In this document: piece after piece, positions 25,247 to 34,057 of the stretch | Position numbering within the stretch: the stretch's first letter is position 1 | How the letters are laid out: every line of letters starts with the position of its first letter | Assembly: GCF_000698555.1 (NCBI RefSeq) | Contig: NZ_JFHE01000015.1 | Coordinates: 1 to 64,000, forward strand | Direction of reading: 5' to 3' | DNA length: 64,000 bases | From: Caballeronia grimmiae | GTDB lineage: Bacteria > Pseudomonadota > Gammaproteobacteria > Burkholderiales > Burkholderiaceae | The notes under the pieces: generated by a model | The model's input: the letters and a program-made list of their open reading frames with translations, nothing else | What the model was told of the DNA's origin: nothing | The model's database searches: none | Translations under genes and position numbers: made by a program

Positions 25247-25775
25247 GTTCGACCTCGCTGGTGCCTGCTTCGGCCCGGCGGCGCGCCGCCACGTCGAGCA
25301 CCGCCGCGACGATCGGCGTGTAACCCGTGCAGCGGCAGATATGACCCGACAGCATCTCGCGCACTTGGTGCTCGGTCGGGTCCGGCACGCGCCGGAGATA
25401 GTCCGCGCACGACATCAGAATGCCCGCCGTGCAGAAGCCGCACTGCAGCGCGTGATGCCGCTGGAATGCCTGCTGCAGGTCGCCGAGCGTCTGGTCGGGC
25501 GCGAGTCCTTCGACGGTATCGATACGCCGTCCGTCCGCCTGAACGGCGAGCATCAGGCACGAGCGGGCGGCGACGCCGTCCACGTGCACGGTGCACGCGC
25601 CGCATACGCCGTGTTCGCAGCCGACGTGCGTGCCCGTCGCGCCCAGTTCGTGCCGGATGAAATCCGACAGCAGTTCGCGCGGCTCGCAATGGCCGCTGCG
25701 TTCGCGGCCGTTGAGCGTCAGCGCGATGCGCTGGCGTTCGTCCCGCCGCATGATGGTGTCCGACGTCTTGCTCAC
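25239..25775 (-). CDS. hmfC: Molybdenum hydroxylase 2Fe-2S subunit, probable furoyl-CoA dehydrogenase small subunit
   Basis: A 178-residue protein with the plant-type ferredoxin cluster (GCEHGVCGACTVHVDG, last Cys in SCLML) and the second, helical cluster (QCGFCTAGILMSC and HICRCTGYTPI), diagnostic of the xanthine-oxidase-family electron-transfer subunit. The start is GTG 25775: GAGGAGG lies 4 nt upstream and the start overlaps the hmfB stop by 4 bp. The much longer open frame to 26342 is not real. It passes electrons from the Mo site to FAD. Confidence 0.9.
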   Translation of the reverse strand: MSKTSDTIMRRDERQRIALTLNGRERSGHCEPRELLSDFIRHELGATGTHVGCEHGVCGACTVHVDGVAARSCLMLAVQADGRRIDTVEGLAPDQTLGDLQQAFQRHHALQCGFCTAGILMSCADYLRRVPDPTEHQVREMLSGHICRCTGYTPIVAAVLDVAARRRAEAGTSEVEHA

Positions 25776-26593
25776 TTCGCCTCCTCGATCACGCGCCATC
25801 CAAGTTGCCGGACCAGATGCCGGCGATACGTCGCGCTGATGTGCGCGTCGTTCTGCGCGTTCAGTTTCCAGCTCAAATCGTTCAGTGCGCCGCGCAGGTC
25901 GTCGCCTGCGAGACGCGGCCAGTTCTCCACCACGGGCCGGTCCGCGACGCCGCCGACCGCAATGCGGATCGCATCGTCCGTGACGACCGCCGCGCAAGCG
26001 ACGATCGCGAAATCGCCGTGACGCGCGGAGAATTCCGTGAACCCGTATCGCTCGCCCGGCTTGCGCAGCGGAAAGCGCACGGCTTCCACCAGTTCGTCGG
26101 GCTCGCGCGCCGTCATCAACATGCCCTGAAAGAAGTCCTGCGCGGGCAACGTGCGGCGCTTTTTCTTCGAACGCAGCATCACGTCGCCGCCGAGCGCGGC
26201 GAGCACGAGCGGCAATTCCGCGCTCGGATCGGCATGTGCGATCGAACCGCACACCGTCCCGCGATTGCGAATCTGAAAATGCGAGATATGCGGGAAGGCC
26301 ATCGCGAGCAAAGGCACTTCTGCGGCGAGGGTCGCGCGCCATTCGACGCTGCCTTGCGTCGCCGCCGCGTTCACGACGAGATGCCCCGCTTTCTCGTCGA
26401 TGCGCACGTCGCCCAGTTCGGCGGTGCGCGAGATGTCGACGAGCAGCTTCGGCTGCGCGAGCCGCATGTTCAGCACGGCCATCAGCGACTGGCCGCCCGC
26501 GAGCACGCGTGCGTCTTCGCCGTGCTGTGCGAGAGCGTCGAGCGCGTCTTGCGTGGTCATGGCGCGCAGATAATCGAACGATGCGGGCTTCAT
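25772..26593 (-). CDS. hmfB: Molybdenum hydroxylase FAD subunit, probable furoyl-CoA dehydrogenase medium subunit
   Basis: A 273-residue CoxM/KORC-type flavoprotein. The FAD pyrophosphate-binding motifs are VLAGGQSLMAVLNMRLA and RNRGTVCGSIAHADPSAE, and the C-terminal CO-dehydrogenase flavoprotein domain follows. It overlaps the large-subunit gene by 4 bp (ATGA). It accepts electrons from the 2Fe-2S subunit; the final acceptor is not encoded nearby. Confidence 0.9.
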   Translation of the reverse strand: MKPASFDYLRAMTTQDALDALAQHGEDARVLAGGQSLMAVLNMRLAQPKLLVDISRTAELGDVRIDEKAGHLVVNAAATQGSVEWRATLAAEVPLLAMAFPHISHFQIRNRGTVCGSIAHADPSAELPLVLAALGGDVMLRSKKKRRTLPAQDFFQGMLMTAREPDELVEAVRFPLRKPGERYGFTEFSARHGDFAIVACAAVVTDDAIRIAVGGVADRPVVENWPRLAGDDLRGALNDLSWKLNAQNDAHISATYRRHLVRQLGWRVIEEAK

Positions 26594-29500
26594 GCGCGCC
26601 TCCTGAGTCTGCCGAACAGCCGGGCGAGCCAGGAGCCGCTGGGCTGCACGGGCTTGCCCGCCGCCTGCCGTCCGAGCGATTCGAACAATTGCTTCAACAC
26701 GACCTTCGCCGCGCCTTCGAGCATGCGGCCGCCGACCGCCGCGACCTTGCCCGACACCTGCGCTTCGTAGTCGTACGTGAGCCGTGTGCCGCCGCTGTGC
26801 GGCGTGAGTTCGACGAGACCGCTGCCGCGTGCGCTGCCGAGCGGCGAAATGCCCGCGCCCGCCAGCCGCAAGCGATGCGGCGCCTCGATCTCCGACAAGC
26901 CGATGCGTGCCTCGAAGCGCGCCTTGATCATGCCGACGCCAACCGTCACGTCCGCGCGATACTGGTTCGGCGCGGTCTCATCGAGCGCATGACAGCCCGG
27001 AATGACCTTCGCGAGCGCCTTGGGATCGAGCAGCACGGCGAACACGGCTTCGGGCGGCGCGGGAAGATCGACCGTGCCCTGCGCGGTCAGCGCGCGTCCG
27101 CCGCCCGGCGTCGCGGGCTTCGCAGCGGGCGCTTCGCGATAGTCCGGCCGCGACGGCTCCGGATCGTCGATGCCGATCATCGCCATGACCTTCGGCGGCG
27201 TGAGCGGCAGGCGAATGTCTTCGACGCCCAGCGCATCGGCCACCGCATTCGCGATGCACGGCGGCGTGCTCATGTTGTTGCCTTCGCCCAGCCCCTTTGC
27301 GCCGAGCGGCGTGAACGGCGACGGTGTCTCCAGATGCACGATGCGCGGATCAGGCACTTCGCAGGTCGTCGGCATCAGATAGTCGGCGAGCGTGCCCGAC
27401 TGGAAGCTGCCGTCCGCGCCGTAGCGGAACTCTTCCATCAGCGCCGCGCCGACGCCTTGCGCGAATGCGCCGCGAATCTGACCATCGGCGAGCGCGGGAT
27501 TGAGGATGGTCCCCGCGTCGTGAACGGTCACATAACGGTCGATACGCACGCGCCCCGTCGCGCGATCCACTTCGACGCCGCACATGTCGAACGCGAAACC
27601 GTATGCCGCCGACGTGTTGATGCGGTCCTGCTCGTCGGGCGCGTCCATGTGCGGCGGCGACCAGAACACCGTTTCGCGCAGGCCCGGCTCGTCGCCCTCG
27701 GGCAGCAGCGCGGGCGCCCAGTGCGGCGCATTGCTCGCGGCGCGTGCGAACGGCAGCGCGCGGTCTTCGGCGTCCTGCGGAAAGATGCGCGCGCCTTCGA
27801 AGCGCACGTCATCCGGTGCGCAGCCGAACTGTTTGGCGAGGACGCGGGCGAGCTTGTCGCGCACGCGCGTGGCCGCGAGATGCACCGTGCCCGCCACCGC
27901 GCCGGCGAAGCGGCTCGAATAGTTGCCCGCCGCGACGGACCACGCGTCCTTGTGCGTATCGAATTCCACGTTGACGACGATGTCCTTCGGGTCCAGCCCG
28001 AGCACGTCGGCGACGACCTGCGCGCACACGGTCATGTGACCCTGCCCCGCCGGCGTCGATGCGATCGTCACGACCACGCCGCCCAGCAAGTCGACGCTGA
28101 CCGTCGCGCTCGCGATTGCGCCGTTCTTCGGCCCGGCTTTCTTGCGCGCGGCGGCGGGCATCACGGTCGTGATGTAGCCCATGTTCGACACCGACGGCTC
28201 CACGATCGCCGCGAAGCCGATGCCATACAGCCGCCCTTCCTTGCGCGCGGCATCGCGGCGTGCGGCGAGTTCGCCATAGCCGCCCTCGTCGATCGAACGG
28301 CGCAACGCTTCCTGATAGTTGCCCGAGTCGAGCAGCGCGCCCGCTGCCGCGCGATACGGAAACGCATCGGCGGGAACGAAGTTGCGGCGATACACGTCGA
28401 GCACGTCGAGCTTCAGCTCGATCGCGATGCGCTGGATCAGCCGTTCGAGCGCGAAATACACCTGCGGCCCGCCGAACCCGCGCACGAGGCCGGTCGGCGT
28501 CTTGTTCGTCAGCACGACGCGATTGCGCACGAGCAGATTCGGTATCGCGTATGCGCCGGTCAGGCAGCCGTGCATCCGGTAGAACGTCGCCGGCTCGGGC
28601 GCGCGCACGTAAGCGCCGACGTCTTCGAGCTGATCGTAGGACAGCGCGACGATGCGGCCATCGGCTTCGACGGCGGCTTCGATCGTGGATAAGCGCGCCG
28701 TCGCCGATGTCGCCGCGCTCAGGTGTTCGAGCCTGTCCTCGACCCACTTCACCGGCGCGCCCGCCTTGCGCGAGGCGAGGCACATCAGCACGACATACGG
28801 AAACACCGCCTGCTTCACGCCGAAGCTGCCGCCCGAGTCGCGCGGCGCCTTGTGGCGCAGGCGGTTCGCGGGCACGTTGAGCGCCATGGCCATCACCGCG
28901 TGCAGCGAGAACGGCCCCATGAAATTCGAGGTGACGTCGTAGCCTTCGTCGCCCGACAGGTATTCGGCGATCACCACGCCGCATTCGATCGGCGCACAGG
29001 TGTTGCGCGGATAGTGCGCGACCAGCTTCACGCGATGCGGCGCATTGCCGAACGCGGCTTCCGGCTCGCCGTAGCGGAAATGCCGGTCGCTGATCACGTT
29101 GCTGCCGACGCGCTCGTGCAGCACGGCGGCGTCGTCGGCCAGCGATTGTTCGATGGACGTCACCGGATCGAGCATCGCGTATTCGACCTTGATGAGATCG
29201 ATCGCGTCCTCCGCCAGCGCACGCGATTCGGCCATCACGACCGCGACCGGCTCGCCCACATAGCGCACGCGGTCCATCGCGAGCGCCCATTGCTCCATCG
29301 GCGATTTCACGCCGACCACGAACGGACGCGACCACGGACGCAAGTCGTCGCGCGTCAGCACCGCCCGCACGCCCGCGAGCTTCGCGGCGGCTTCGGTGTC
29401 GATCGACACGATCTCCGCGTGCGCGTGCGGCGAGCGCAGAATCGCGGCGTGCAGCGTGCCGGGCTTGACGGCGATATCGTCGCCATAGCGGCCACGGCCC

Positions 29501-29622
29501 GTGAGAATCGCCGGGTCTTCGAGGCGCTCCATCGGGCGGCCGACGTGGCGCTCGGGTTTTGCGCCGTCGCTTGGCGCAACGCGCGCGTTCGTATCGGCGA
29601 ATGCCGTTTCGCGCTGGTTCAT
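26590..29622 (-). CDS. hmfA: Molybdenum hydroxylase large subunit fused to a CoxG/SRPBCC domain, probable furoyl-CoA dehydrogenase
   Basis: A 1010-residue protein. Residues up to about 800 form a xanthine-dehydrogenase/CoxL molybdopterin-cytosine-dinucleotide subunit: LEDPAILTGRGRYGDD at the start, a VRGFGGPQVYFALER active-loop motif, and the catalytic-Glu region GAKGLGEGNNMSTP. It does not have the AYRCSFR loop of true CO dehydrogenase, so CO oxidation is unlikely. The last 150 or so residues are an extra SRPBCC domain (QGTVDLPAPPEAVFAVLLDP onwards, VPV-like core to YDYEAQVSGKVAAVGGRML), normally a separate CoxG protein, ending in a basic tail. It would hydroxylate furoyl-CoA at C5. Confidence 0.88.
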   Translation of the reverse strand: MNQRETAFADTNARVAPSDGAKPERHVGRPMERLEDPAILTGRGRYGDDIAVKPGTLHAAILRSPHAHAEIVSIDTEAAAKLAGVRAVLTRDDLRPWSRPFVVGVKSPMEQWALAMDRVRYVGEPVAVVMAESRALAEDAIDLIKVEYAMLDPVTSIEQSLADDAAVLHERVGSNVISDRHFRYGEPEAAFGNAPHRVKLVAHYPRNTCAPIECGVVIAEYLSGDEGYDVTSNFMGPFSLHAVMAMALNVPANRLRHKAPRDSGGSFGVKQAVFPYVVLMCLASRKAGAPVKWVEDRLEHLSAATSATARLSTIEAAVEADGRIVALSYDQLEDVGAYVRAPEPATFYRMHGCLTGAYAIPNLLVRNRVVLTNKTPTGLVRGFGGPQVYFALERLIQRIAIELKLDVLDVYRRNFVPADAFPYRAAAGALLDSGNYQEALRRSIDEGGYGELAARRDAARKEGRLYGIGFAAIVEPSVSNMGYITTVMPAAARKKAGPKNGAIASATVSVDLLGGVVVTIASTPAGQGHMTVCAQVVADVLGLDPKDIVVNVEFDTHKDAWSVAAGNYSSRFAGAVAGTVHLAATRVRDKLARVLAKQFGCAPDDVRFEGARIFPQDAEDRALPFARAASNAPHWAPALLPEGDEPGLRETVFWSPPHMDAPDEQDRINTSAAYGFAFDMCGVEVDRATGRVRIDRYVTVHDAGTILNPALADGQIRGAFAQGVGAALMEEFRYGADGSFQSGTLADYLMPTTCEVPDPRIVHLETPSPFTPLGAKGLGEGNNMSTPPCIANAVADALGVEDIRLPLTPPKVMAMIGIDDPEPSRPDYREAPAAKPATPGGGRALTAQGTVDLPAPPEAVFAVLLDPKALAKVIPGCHALDETAPNQYRADVTVGVGMIKARFEARIGLSEIEAPHRLRLAGAGISPLGSARGSGLVELTPHSGGTRLTYDYEAQVSGKVAAVGGRMLEGAAKVVLKQLFESLGRQAAGKPVQPSGSWLARLFGRLRRRA

Positions 29623-30242
29623 GCGCTTGCTCCTTTACGTTCGCCACGGCTCGCGAATTCATCGCCGAGACCGCTCCAGCGGCGCGCGATTTCGCCGTGC
29701 TCGATGCCGAAAAGATCGAGCACGCGCCCTACCGTGTGATCGACGATATCGTCGATGGTCTGCGGATGCGCGTAGAACGCGGGCACGGGCGGCATCACGA
29801 TCGCGCCCATTTCGGTGGCGAGCGTCATGTTGCGCAGATGCGCGAGATTCAGCGGCGTTTCACGCGCGACGAGCACGAGGCGGCGGCGTTCCTTCAACAT
29901 CACATCGGCGGCGCGCGTGAGCAGGTTGTCCGCGAAGCCGTTCGCGACACCGGCGAGGGTTTTCATCGAGCAGGGCGCGATCACCATGCCGTCGCTCAGG
30001 AACGATCCGCTCGCCACCGCCGCGCCGATATCGCGCACGTTATGCACGACGTCCGCGAGCGCGTCGATGTCGCCGCGAGCGAGGTCGAGCTCCTGCGCCG
30101 CCGTCACCGCGCCCGACGCCGACACGATCAGATGCGTCTCGTGCGTGCCGAGGCGGCGCAACGCGGCAAGCAGGCGCACGCCGATCACCGCGCCGCTCGC
30201 GCCCGAGATGCCCACGACGATGCGTTTCTTGCGTTCAGCCAT
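29619..30242 (-). CDS. hmfG: UbiX-family flavin prenyltransferase (HmfG-like)
   Basis: A 207-residue UbiX/Pad1 protein that makes the prenylated-FMN cofactor needed by UbiD decarboxylases. The flavin-binding N-terminus is RIVVGISGASGAVIGVRLL, and the SMKTLAGVANGFADNLLTRA stretch is the family signature. ATG 30242 overlaps the hmfF gene by 8 bp, and its stop overlaps the hmfA start by 4 bp. Its dedicated placement next to a UbiD gene supports a catabolic pair separate from ubiquinone synthesis. Confidence 0.92.
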   Translation of the reverse strand: MAERKKRIVVGISGASGAVIGVRLLAALRRLGTHETHLIVSASGAVTAAQELDLARGDIDALADVVHNVRDIGAAVASGSFLSDGMVIAPCSMKTLAGVANGFADNLLTRAADVMLKERRRLVLVARETPLNLAHLRNMTLATEMGAIVMPPVPAFYAHPQTIDDIVDHTVGRVLDLFGIEHGEIARRWSGLGDEFASRGERKGASA

Positions 30243-31728
30243 GATTGCGCGCGAGGTAGGCATCGAATGCGCTGTTGTCGGCGGCGATGAGCGCGTCCAG
30301 ATCGACCGAGTCCTGTCCGGGAATGCGCACGCGCGTGAAGACGTGCTCCGGATACACAACAGGCCGCGTCGCGTCGAGGCCCATCTTGGTGCTGACGCCT
30401 TGCAGATGCGCGGGCGCGTCTGCCGGCTGCCCGATGGTCGTCGACGGATCGAGCGGCGAGCCTTGCGCACCCGCGATCACGACGAGATCGCGGTCTGCCT
30501 GGAAGCGCGTCGCGATGGCCCATTCGATTTCGGCGGGATCGTGCACGTCGACGTCGGGATCGACGACGACCACCTGCTTGATGTCGTAATGCGCGCCGAA
30601 TGCGCAAAGAATCACGTTCTTCGCTTCGCCTTCGCGCTTCTTGTCGAACTGCACCCACAGGTGATAGCGGCACACGCCGCCTACGGACAGATGCACGTCC
30701 TTCACGTTCGGATGGCTGCGCTGAAGGTGCGAAAGGAGCGTCGCTTCACGCGGAATCGCACCGAGCAGCAGATGCTCCATCTCGGCCGGGACGATCGTAT
30801 GAAAGATCGGGTCGCGCCGATGCGTGACCGCCGTTACGGCGATGACTTCGCGCGATTCCTTCGCGCTGTAATACTTCGGGAATTCACCGAACGGGCCTTC
30901 CGGTTCGCGAACGTTCGGCAGAATGCGCCCTTCGATGACGATCTCCGCAAACGCCGGCACATGCACGCCGTTCGTCACGCATTGCACGACCGGCAGTGGC
31001 GCGCCGCGCAATGCGCCTGCAATCTCAAGCTCGTCGTGATCGATCGGCGTAATGGCTTGCGACGCGAGCATCGTGAGCGGATCGACGCCGATGGCAACGG
31101 CTACGTCGAGTGCATCGCCCGCTTCTTCGGCTGCGCGCTGAAACGCGTACAGATGGCGCGGCAGCAGCAGGATCGCCATGCGATCGGGACCGTGCACCTG
31201 GATGCGGTTGATCGACACGTTCTGCACGCCCGTGCGCGGATTGCGCGCGATCACGAGACCTGCCGTGATGTACGGGCCGTTGTCGTGTTCGCTGTGCGTG
31301 GGGATCGGCAACAGCGCGTGCAGGTCGATGCCGCTTTCATGCACCACTTGCTGGCAGGGCGCGTCTTCGCGTGCAACCAGTTTCGATGCCACCGGCGCAG
31401 CGGCCGCAGACGAGAAACGCGCGAGCACGCCGGATTCATCGACGCCCATCGCCTCCGCGATCCACGCGCGCTTCGACATGAAACCGCTCACGACAGGCAT
31501 CGCATGGCCGCCCGGCCGCATGAAGATCGCCGCTTGCTTGCCATCGAGGCATTTCGCGGTCGCAGCGAGTGCGTGTTCGAGTGCAACGGGTTTGTCGATG
31601 GTCGCGACGCGGCCGGTTTTCGCGAGATGCGCGAGCCAGTCGCGCAGCGATAATGATCCGCTGTCGGCGTGATCCGGGGCCCACGAGAACGAGGGCATGC
31701 CGTTCGTTGCGGCATCGCGTAAATTCAT
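30235..31728 (-). CDS. hmfF: UbiD-family decarboxylase, probable furan-2,5-dicarboxylate decarboxylase (HmfF-like)
   Basis: A 497-residue prenyl-FMN-dependent decarboxylase. Signature segments are NVSINRIQVHGPDRMAI (cofactor/metal site) and EPEGPFGEFPKYYS with the catalytic Glu residues. I chose ATG 31728, with GGAGA 7-8 nt upstream; upstream in-frame ATGs at 31740 and 31788 lack a site. First gene of the operon. In the HMF pathway this enzyme converts 2,5-furandicarboxylate to 2-furoate. UbiD homologues also act on pyrrole-, hydroxybenzoate- and cinnamate-type acids, but the neighbours favour furan. Confidence 0.87.
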   Translation of the reverse strand: MNLRDAATNGMPSFSWAPDHADSGSLSLRDWLAHLAKTGRVATIDKPVALEHALAATAKCLDGKQAAIFMRPGGHAMPVVSGFMSKRAWIAEAMGVDESGVLARFSSAAAAPVASKLVAREDAPCQQVVHESGIDLHALLPIPTHSEHDNGPYITAGLVIARNPRTGVQNVSINRIQVHGPDRMAILLLPRHLYAFQRAAEEAGDALDVAVAIGVDPLTMLASQAITPIDHDELEIAGALRGAPLPVVQCVTNGVHVPAFAEIVIEGRILPNVREPEGPFGEFPKYYSAKESREVIAVTAVTHRRDPIFHTIVPAEMEHLLLGAIPREATLLSHLQRSHPNVKDVHLSVGGVCRYHLWVQFDKKREGEAKNVILCAFGAHYDIKQVVVVDPDVDVHDPAEIEWAIATRFQADRDLVVIAGAQGSPLDPSTTIGQPADAPAHLQGVSTKMGLDATRPVVYPEHVFTRVRIPGQDSVDLDALIAADNSAFDAYLARNHG

Positions 31729-31801
31729 TAGTGTCTCCATCCGTGCGCGGTTGCCGTAGCAATCGCATGAGATGAAGCGTAGCGACATCGCCCCATAACT
31801 T

Positions 31802-31852
31802 CTAATACTGTTTGTTGATGCTCCGAATCAACACCGCTTATATTGGTATTAG
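31802..31852. promoter_or_regulatory. Nested inverted repeats in the hmfF/LysR divergent promoter, probable LysR operator
   Basis: An inner repeat TGTTGAT-N7-ATCAACA (31813-31833) has the interrupted dyad typical of LysR binding sites. An outer repeat CTAATAC (31802-31808) / GTATTAG (31846-31852) brackets it almost symmetrically. The element starts 74 nt upstream of the hmfF start, between hmfF and the divergent LysR gene (32008), as expected for LysR control of both. Confidence 0.65.
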
Positions 31853-32007
31853 CCCGGATGACAGTGCCCTTACAGGTGCGTATCAATGGACTGCGCACAT
31901 ATGCTCTGTTTGTGGGCGGGAACCTAACGGGCGTCCGGTAACGTCGACGAACGCCGCGTGATAAAACCAGCGAAAGCTATTAGCATCACTGATGCCGCAA
32001 GCGAGAC

Positions 32008-32949
32008 ATGGACCTTAAACAGATTCAGTACTTCATCGCGCTGTTCGAAGATGGCTCCGTCACGCGGGCGGCCAAGCGGCTCAATATCGTGCAGCCCGCA
32101 TTGAGCATGCAGATCGCCAAGCTAGAGGACGAATTGCATCAGCAATTGTTCGAGCGCGGCGCGCACGGCATGGCGCCGACCGCGGCGGGACGGCTCATGT
32201 ATCGGCTGTTTCTGCCGATCATGCGCGACCTCGCCCACGCACGGCAGCAACTCGTGCAGCGCGAGGAAGTCGTGACGGGGCACGTGGGCATCGGACTGAT
32301 CGCGTCGGTGACGGAGAGCGTGCTCGCGGATTCGCTGTCGCGCTTTCATGCGCGTTATCCGGATGTCGACGTCACCGTCGCCGACGGCTATAGCGCGACG
32401 TTCATCGACTGGGTGGCGGGCGGTCAGCTCGATGCCGCGATCATCAACAAGCCGCGCGCCCGCCTTTCACTCGATGCGCGTCCGCTGCTCGATGAAGAGA
32501 TGGTGCTCGCCACCAGCGCCGAGCACGGTCCCGACCTTCCGCACGCAATCGAATTCGCGAAGCTGCCCGAGCTGGAACTCGTCTTGCCGACGAAGCGCCA
32601 CGGGCTGCGCGGCGTGCTCGACAGCGCCGCGCAACATGAAGACGTGCTGCTCGCGCCGCGCTTCGAGATCGACGTGCTGTCGACCATTCTCAAGCTCGTC
32701 GAAAGCACGCGCTTTGCGACGATCCTTCCGCGCATCGTGGTCGAGCGTACGGCGCGGCACGGCACCTTGCGCGCCTGCCCGATTCTCGCGCCGCGCATCG
32801 TGCGGCATATTCTGTGTGTGAGCCACCCGCGCCGCCCGTTGAGCGCCGCGGCGGAAGCGCTCATCGGAATCATCGGCGATGAACTGCATCTTGCGTCGAA
32901 TAGTTCGCTTACCGAAACATCGTCAGCGCTGAATGAAGGCTCCGCATGA
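32008..32949 (+). CDS. LysR-family regulator divergent from the furan-degradation operon
   Basis: A 313-residue LysR protein with helix-turn-helix MDLKQIQYFIALFEDGSVTR through ALSMQIAKLEDELHQQLFER and a co-inducer domain (VADGYSATFIDWVAGGQLDA). By eye it is identical to the LysR at 18752-19660 in well over half its positions. It is divergent from hmfF with the nested repeat at 31802-31852 between them, so it is the best candidate for the pathway activator. Confidence 0.88.
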   Translation: MDLKQIQYFIALFEDGSVTRAAKRLNIVQPALSMQIAKLEDELHQQLFERGAHGMAPTAAGRLMYRLFLPIMRDLAHARQQLVQREEVVTGHVGIGLIASVTESVLADSLSRFHARYPDVDVTVADGYSATFIDWVAGGQLDAAIINKPRARLSLDARPLLDEEMVLATSAEHGPDLPHAIEFAKLPELELVLPTKRHGLRGVLDSAAQHEDVLLAPRFEIDVLSTILKLVESTRFATILPRIVVERTARHGTLRACPILAPRIVRHILCVSHPRRPLSAAAEALIGIIGDELHLASNSSLTETSSALNEGSA

Positions 32950-32965
32950 ACGCGCGGCGCTGAGC

Positions 32966-34057
32966 TTATTCCATGTCGCCGGGATCGCGAGGGGCACGCG
33001 CAAGCTTTTCGTTGTCTGCGTCCAGGGCGGCGTGCGCGTTGTCTCCGTCGGGCTGCTGAGTCGTTGCTGCTGCTTCAGTGGGTTCCGTCAATGCGAGGAG
33101 GATGTCGGCATACCAGGCGCTGTTCAGGCCAAGGGACTCATCGACTTGCAGATCGCGTCCTCCCATGTCGATCGTCGACGAATGGATACCGAGCAGCTTC
33201 CACGGCAAGGCGCGACTGCCATCCGGCGCATCGGCGGTCGAATCGCTCATGACAACCGGCGCGCCGCTCGTGCCGCGATGAGTCCGCGCATCGGTGATGA
33301 AGCAGCCTTTGCCCTGGAAGCGCAGGCCGAAGGCTGACGCGATAACGCCTTGCCGGACCACCGGAAGATGATGCAGGGAATCGTGAAACCCGAGCGGAAA
33401 GCCGACGATCAGCACGGAATGGCCGACCGGCATGACATCGTCGGCATCAGGCAGATGCGCCGGGCCGAACGCCTGAAAGACGGCCGTTGGCGGCAGCCGC
33501 TCCTTGAACACTTCCAGCACGGCAACGTCGATGTCGCCCCCTCCATCCGCGCCTTCGCGCCAGAGGCTGGCGCCATTGGCATAAAGCGGGAGCGAAAACC
33601 ACGTCGACGCGCCGAGGTTGGCGCCATCGACATGAAGCTCGATCTCCAGCCGGTCGGGAAAATGTTCGCTCGGCGTGTCGTACACAACGTGCCGGCTCGT
33701 CACGAGAAACAGCCGATCGTCGCGAGCGAAGAAAAAGCCGCTGGCGTTCGTCAGATGGCGCGCATCGGCGAATGTCCTCACTCGCACGGCCGCAAGCAAG
33801 AGTCCCTCGACGATGGGCCGGCTCGGCGCGGCGTTTTGTTTGTCGGGGCTATCGGCGAGCGTGCCGATGGATCGCAGAAGCGCCTCTCCTTGTGGCGTTG
33901 CGCGATTAGCCGCCAGAAAGTCCGGGACCGGTTGTTCGCTCGGCCGGCCACCGGATGCGAGGTTGGGCACGTGCCGGACCACCGGGGGAGCGTCGCCATC
34001 GATGTGCAGATACCATCTGTCGCCGTTCGGGCTCACGTAGAGTTCCATTGCGTCCAT
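32966..34057 (-). CDS. Trypsin-like serine protease, stand-alone
   Basis: About 363 residues. A short N-terminal module (MELYVSPNGDRWYLHIDGD) precedes a chymotrypsin-fold domain with the triad in order: His in FLVTSRHVVYD, Asp in GGDIDVAVLEV, Ser in THRGTSGAPVV. No signal peptide or PDZ domain is seen, unlike DegP/DegQ, so it is probably cytoplasmic. I chose ATG 34057, where the conserved-looking part begins; the frame is open to 34228 with no good ribosome site at either start. Stand-alone trypsin-like proteins of this type also occur as effectors in defence systems, but no partner is adjacent. Nothing else is evident in 34058-34369. Confidence 0.75.
   Translation of the reverse strand: MDAMELYVSPNGDRWYLHIDGDAPPVVRHVPNLASGGRPSEQPVPDFLAANRATPQGEALLRSIGTLADSPDKQNAAPSRPIVEGLLLAAVRVRTFADARHLTNASGFFFARDDRLFLVTSRHVVYDTPSEHFPDRLEIELHVDGANLGASTWFSLPLYANGASLWREGADGGGDIDVAVLEVFKERLPPTAVFQAFGPAHLPDADDVMPVGHSVLIVGFPLGFHDSLHHLPVVRQGVIASAFGLRFQGKGCFITDARTHRGTSGAPVVMSDSTADAPDGSRALPWKLLGIHSSTIDMGGRDLQVDESLGLNSAWYADILLALTEPTEAAATTQQPDGDNAHAALDADNEKLARAPRDPGDME

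Noticed and set aside
26236..28692. An 818-codon plus-strand frame opposite the molybdenum hydroxylase genes
   Set aside because: Its Arg/Ala/His-rich composition is the mirror of a high-GC coding strand, with no motif; the minus-strand genes there have clear catalytic motifs.
26590..29622. Aerobic carbon monoxide dehydrogenase (CoxL) assignment
   Set aside because: The form I active-site loop AYRCSFR is missing and the neighbours are a CoA ligase, crotonase and UbiD/UbiX, which fit furoyl-CoA hydroxylation.
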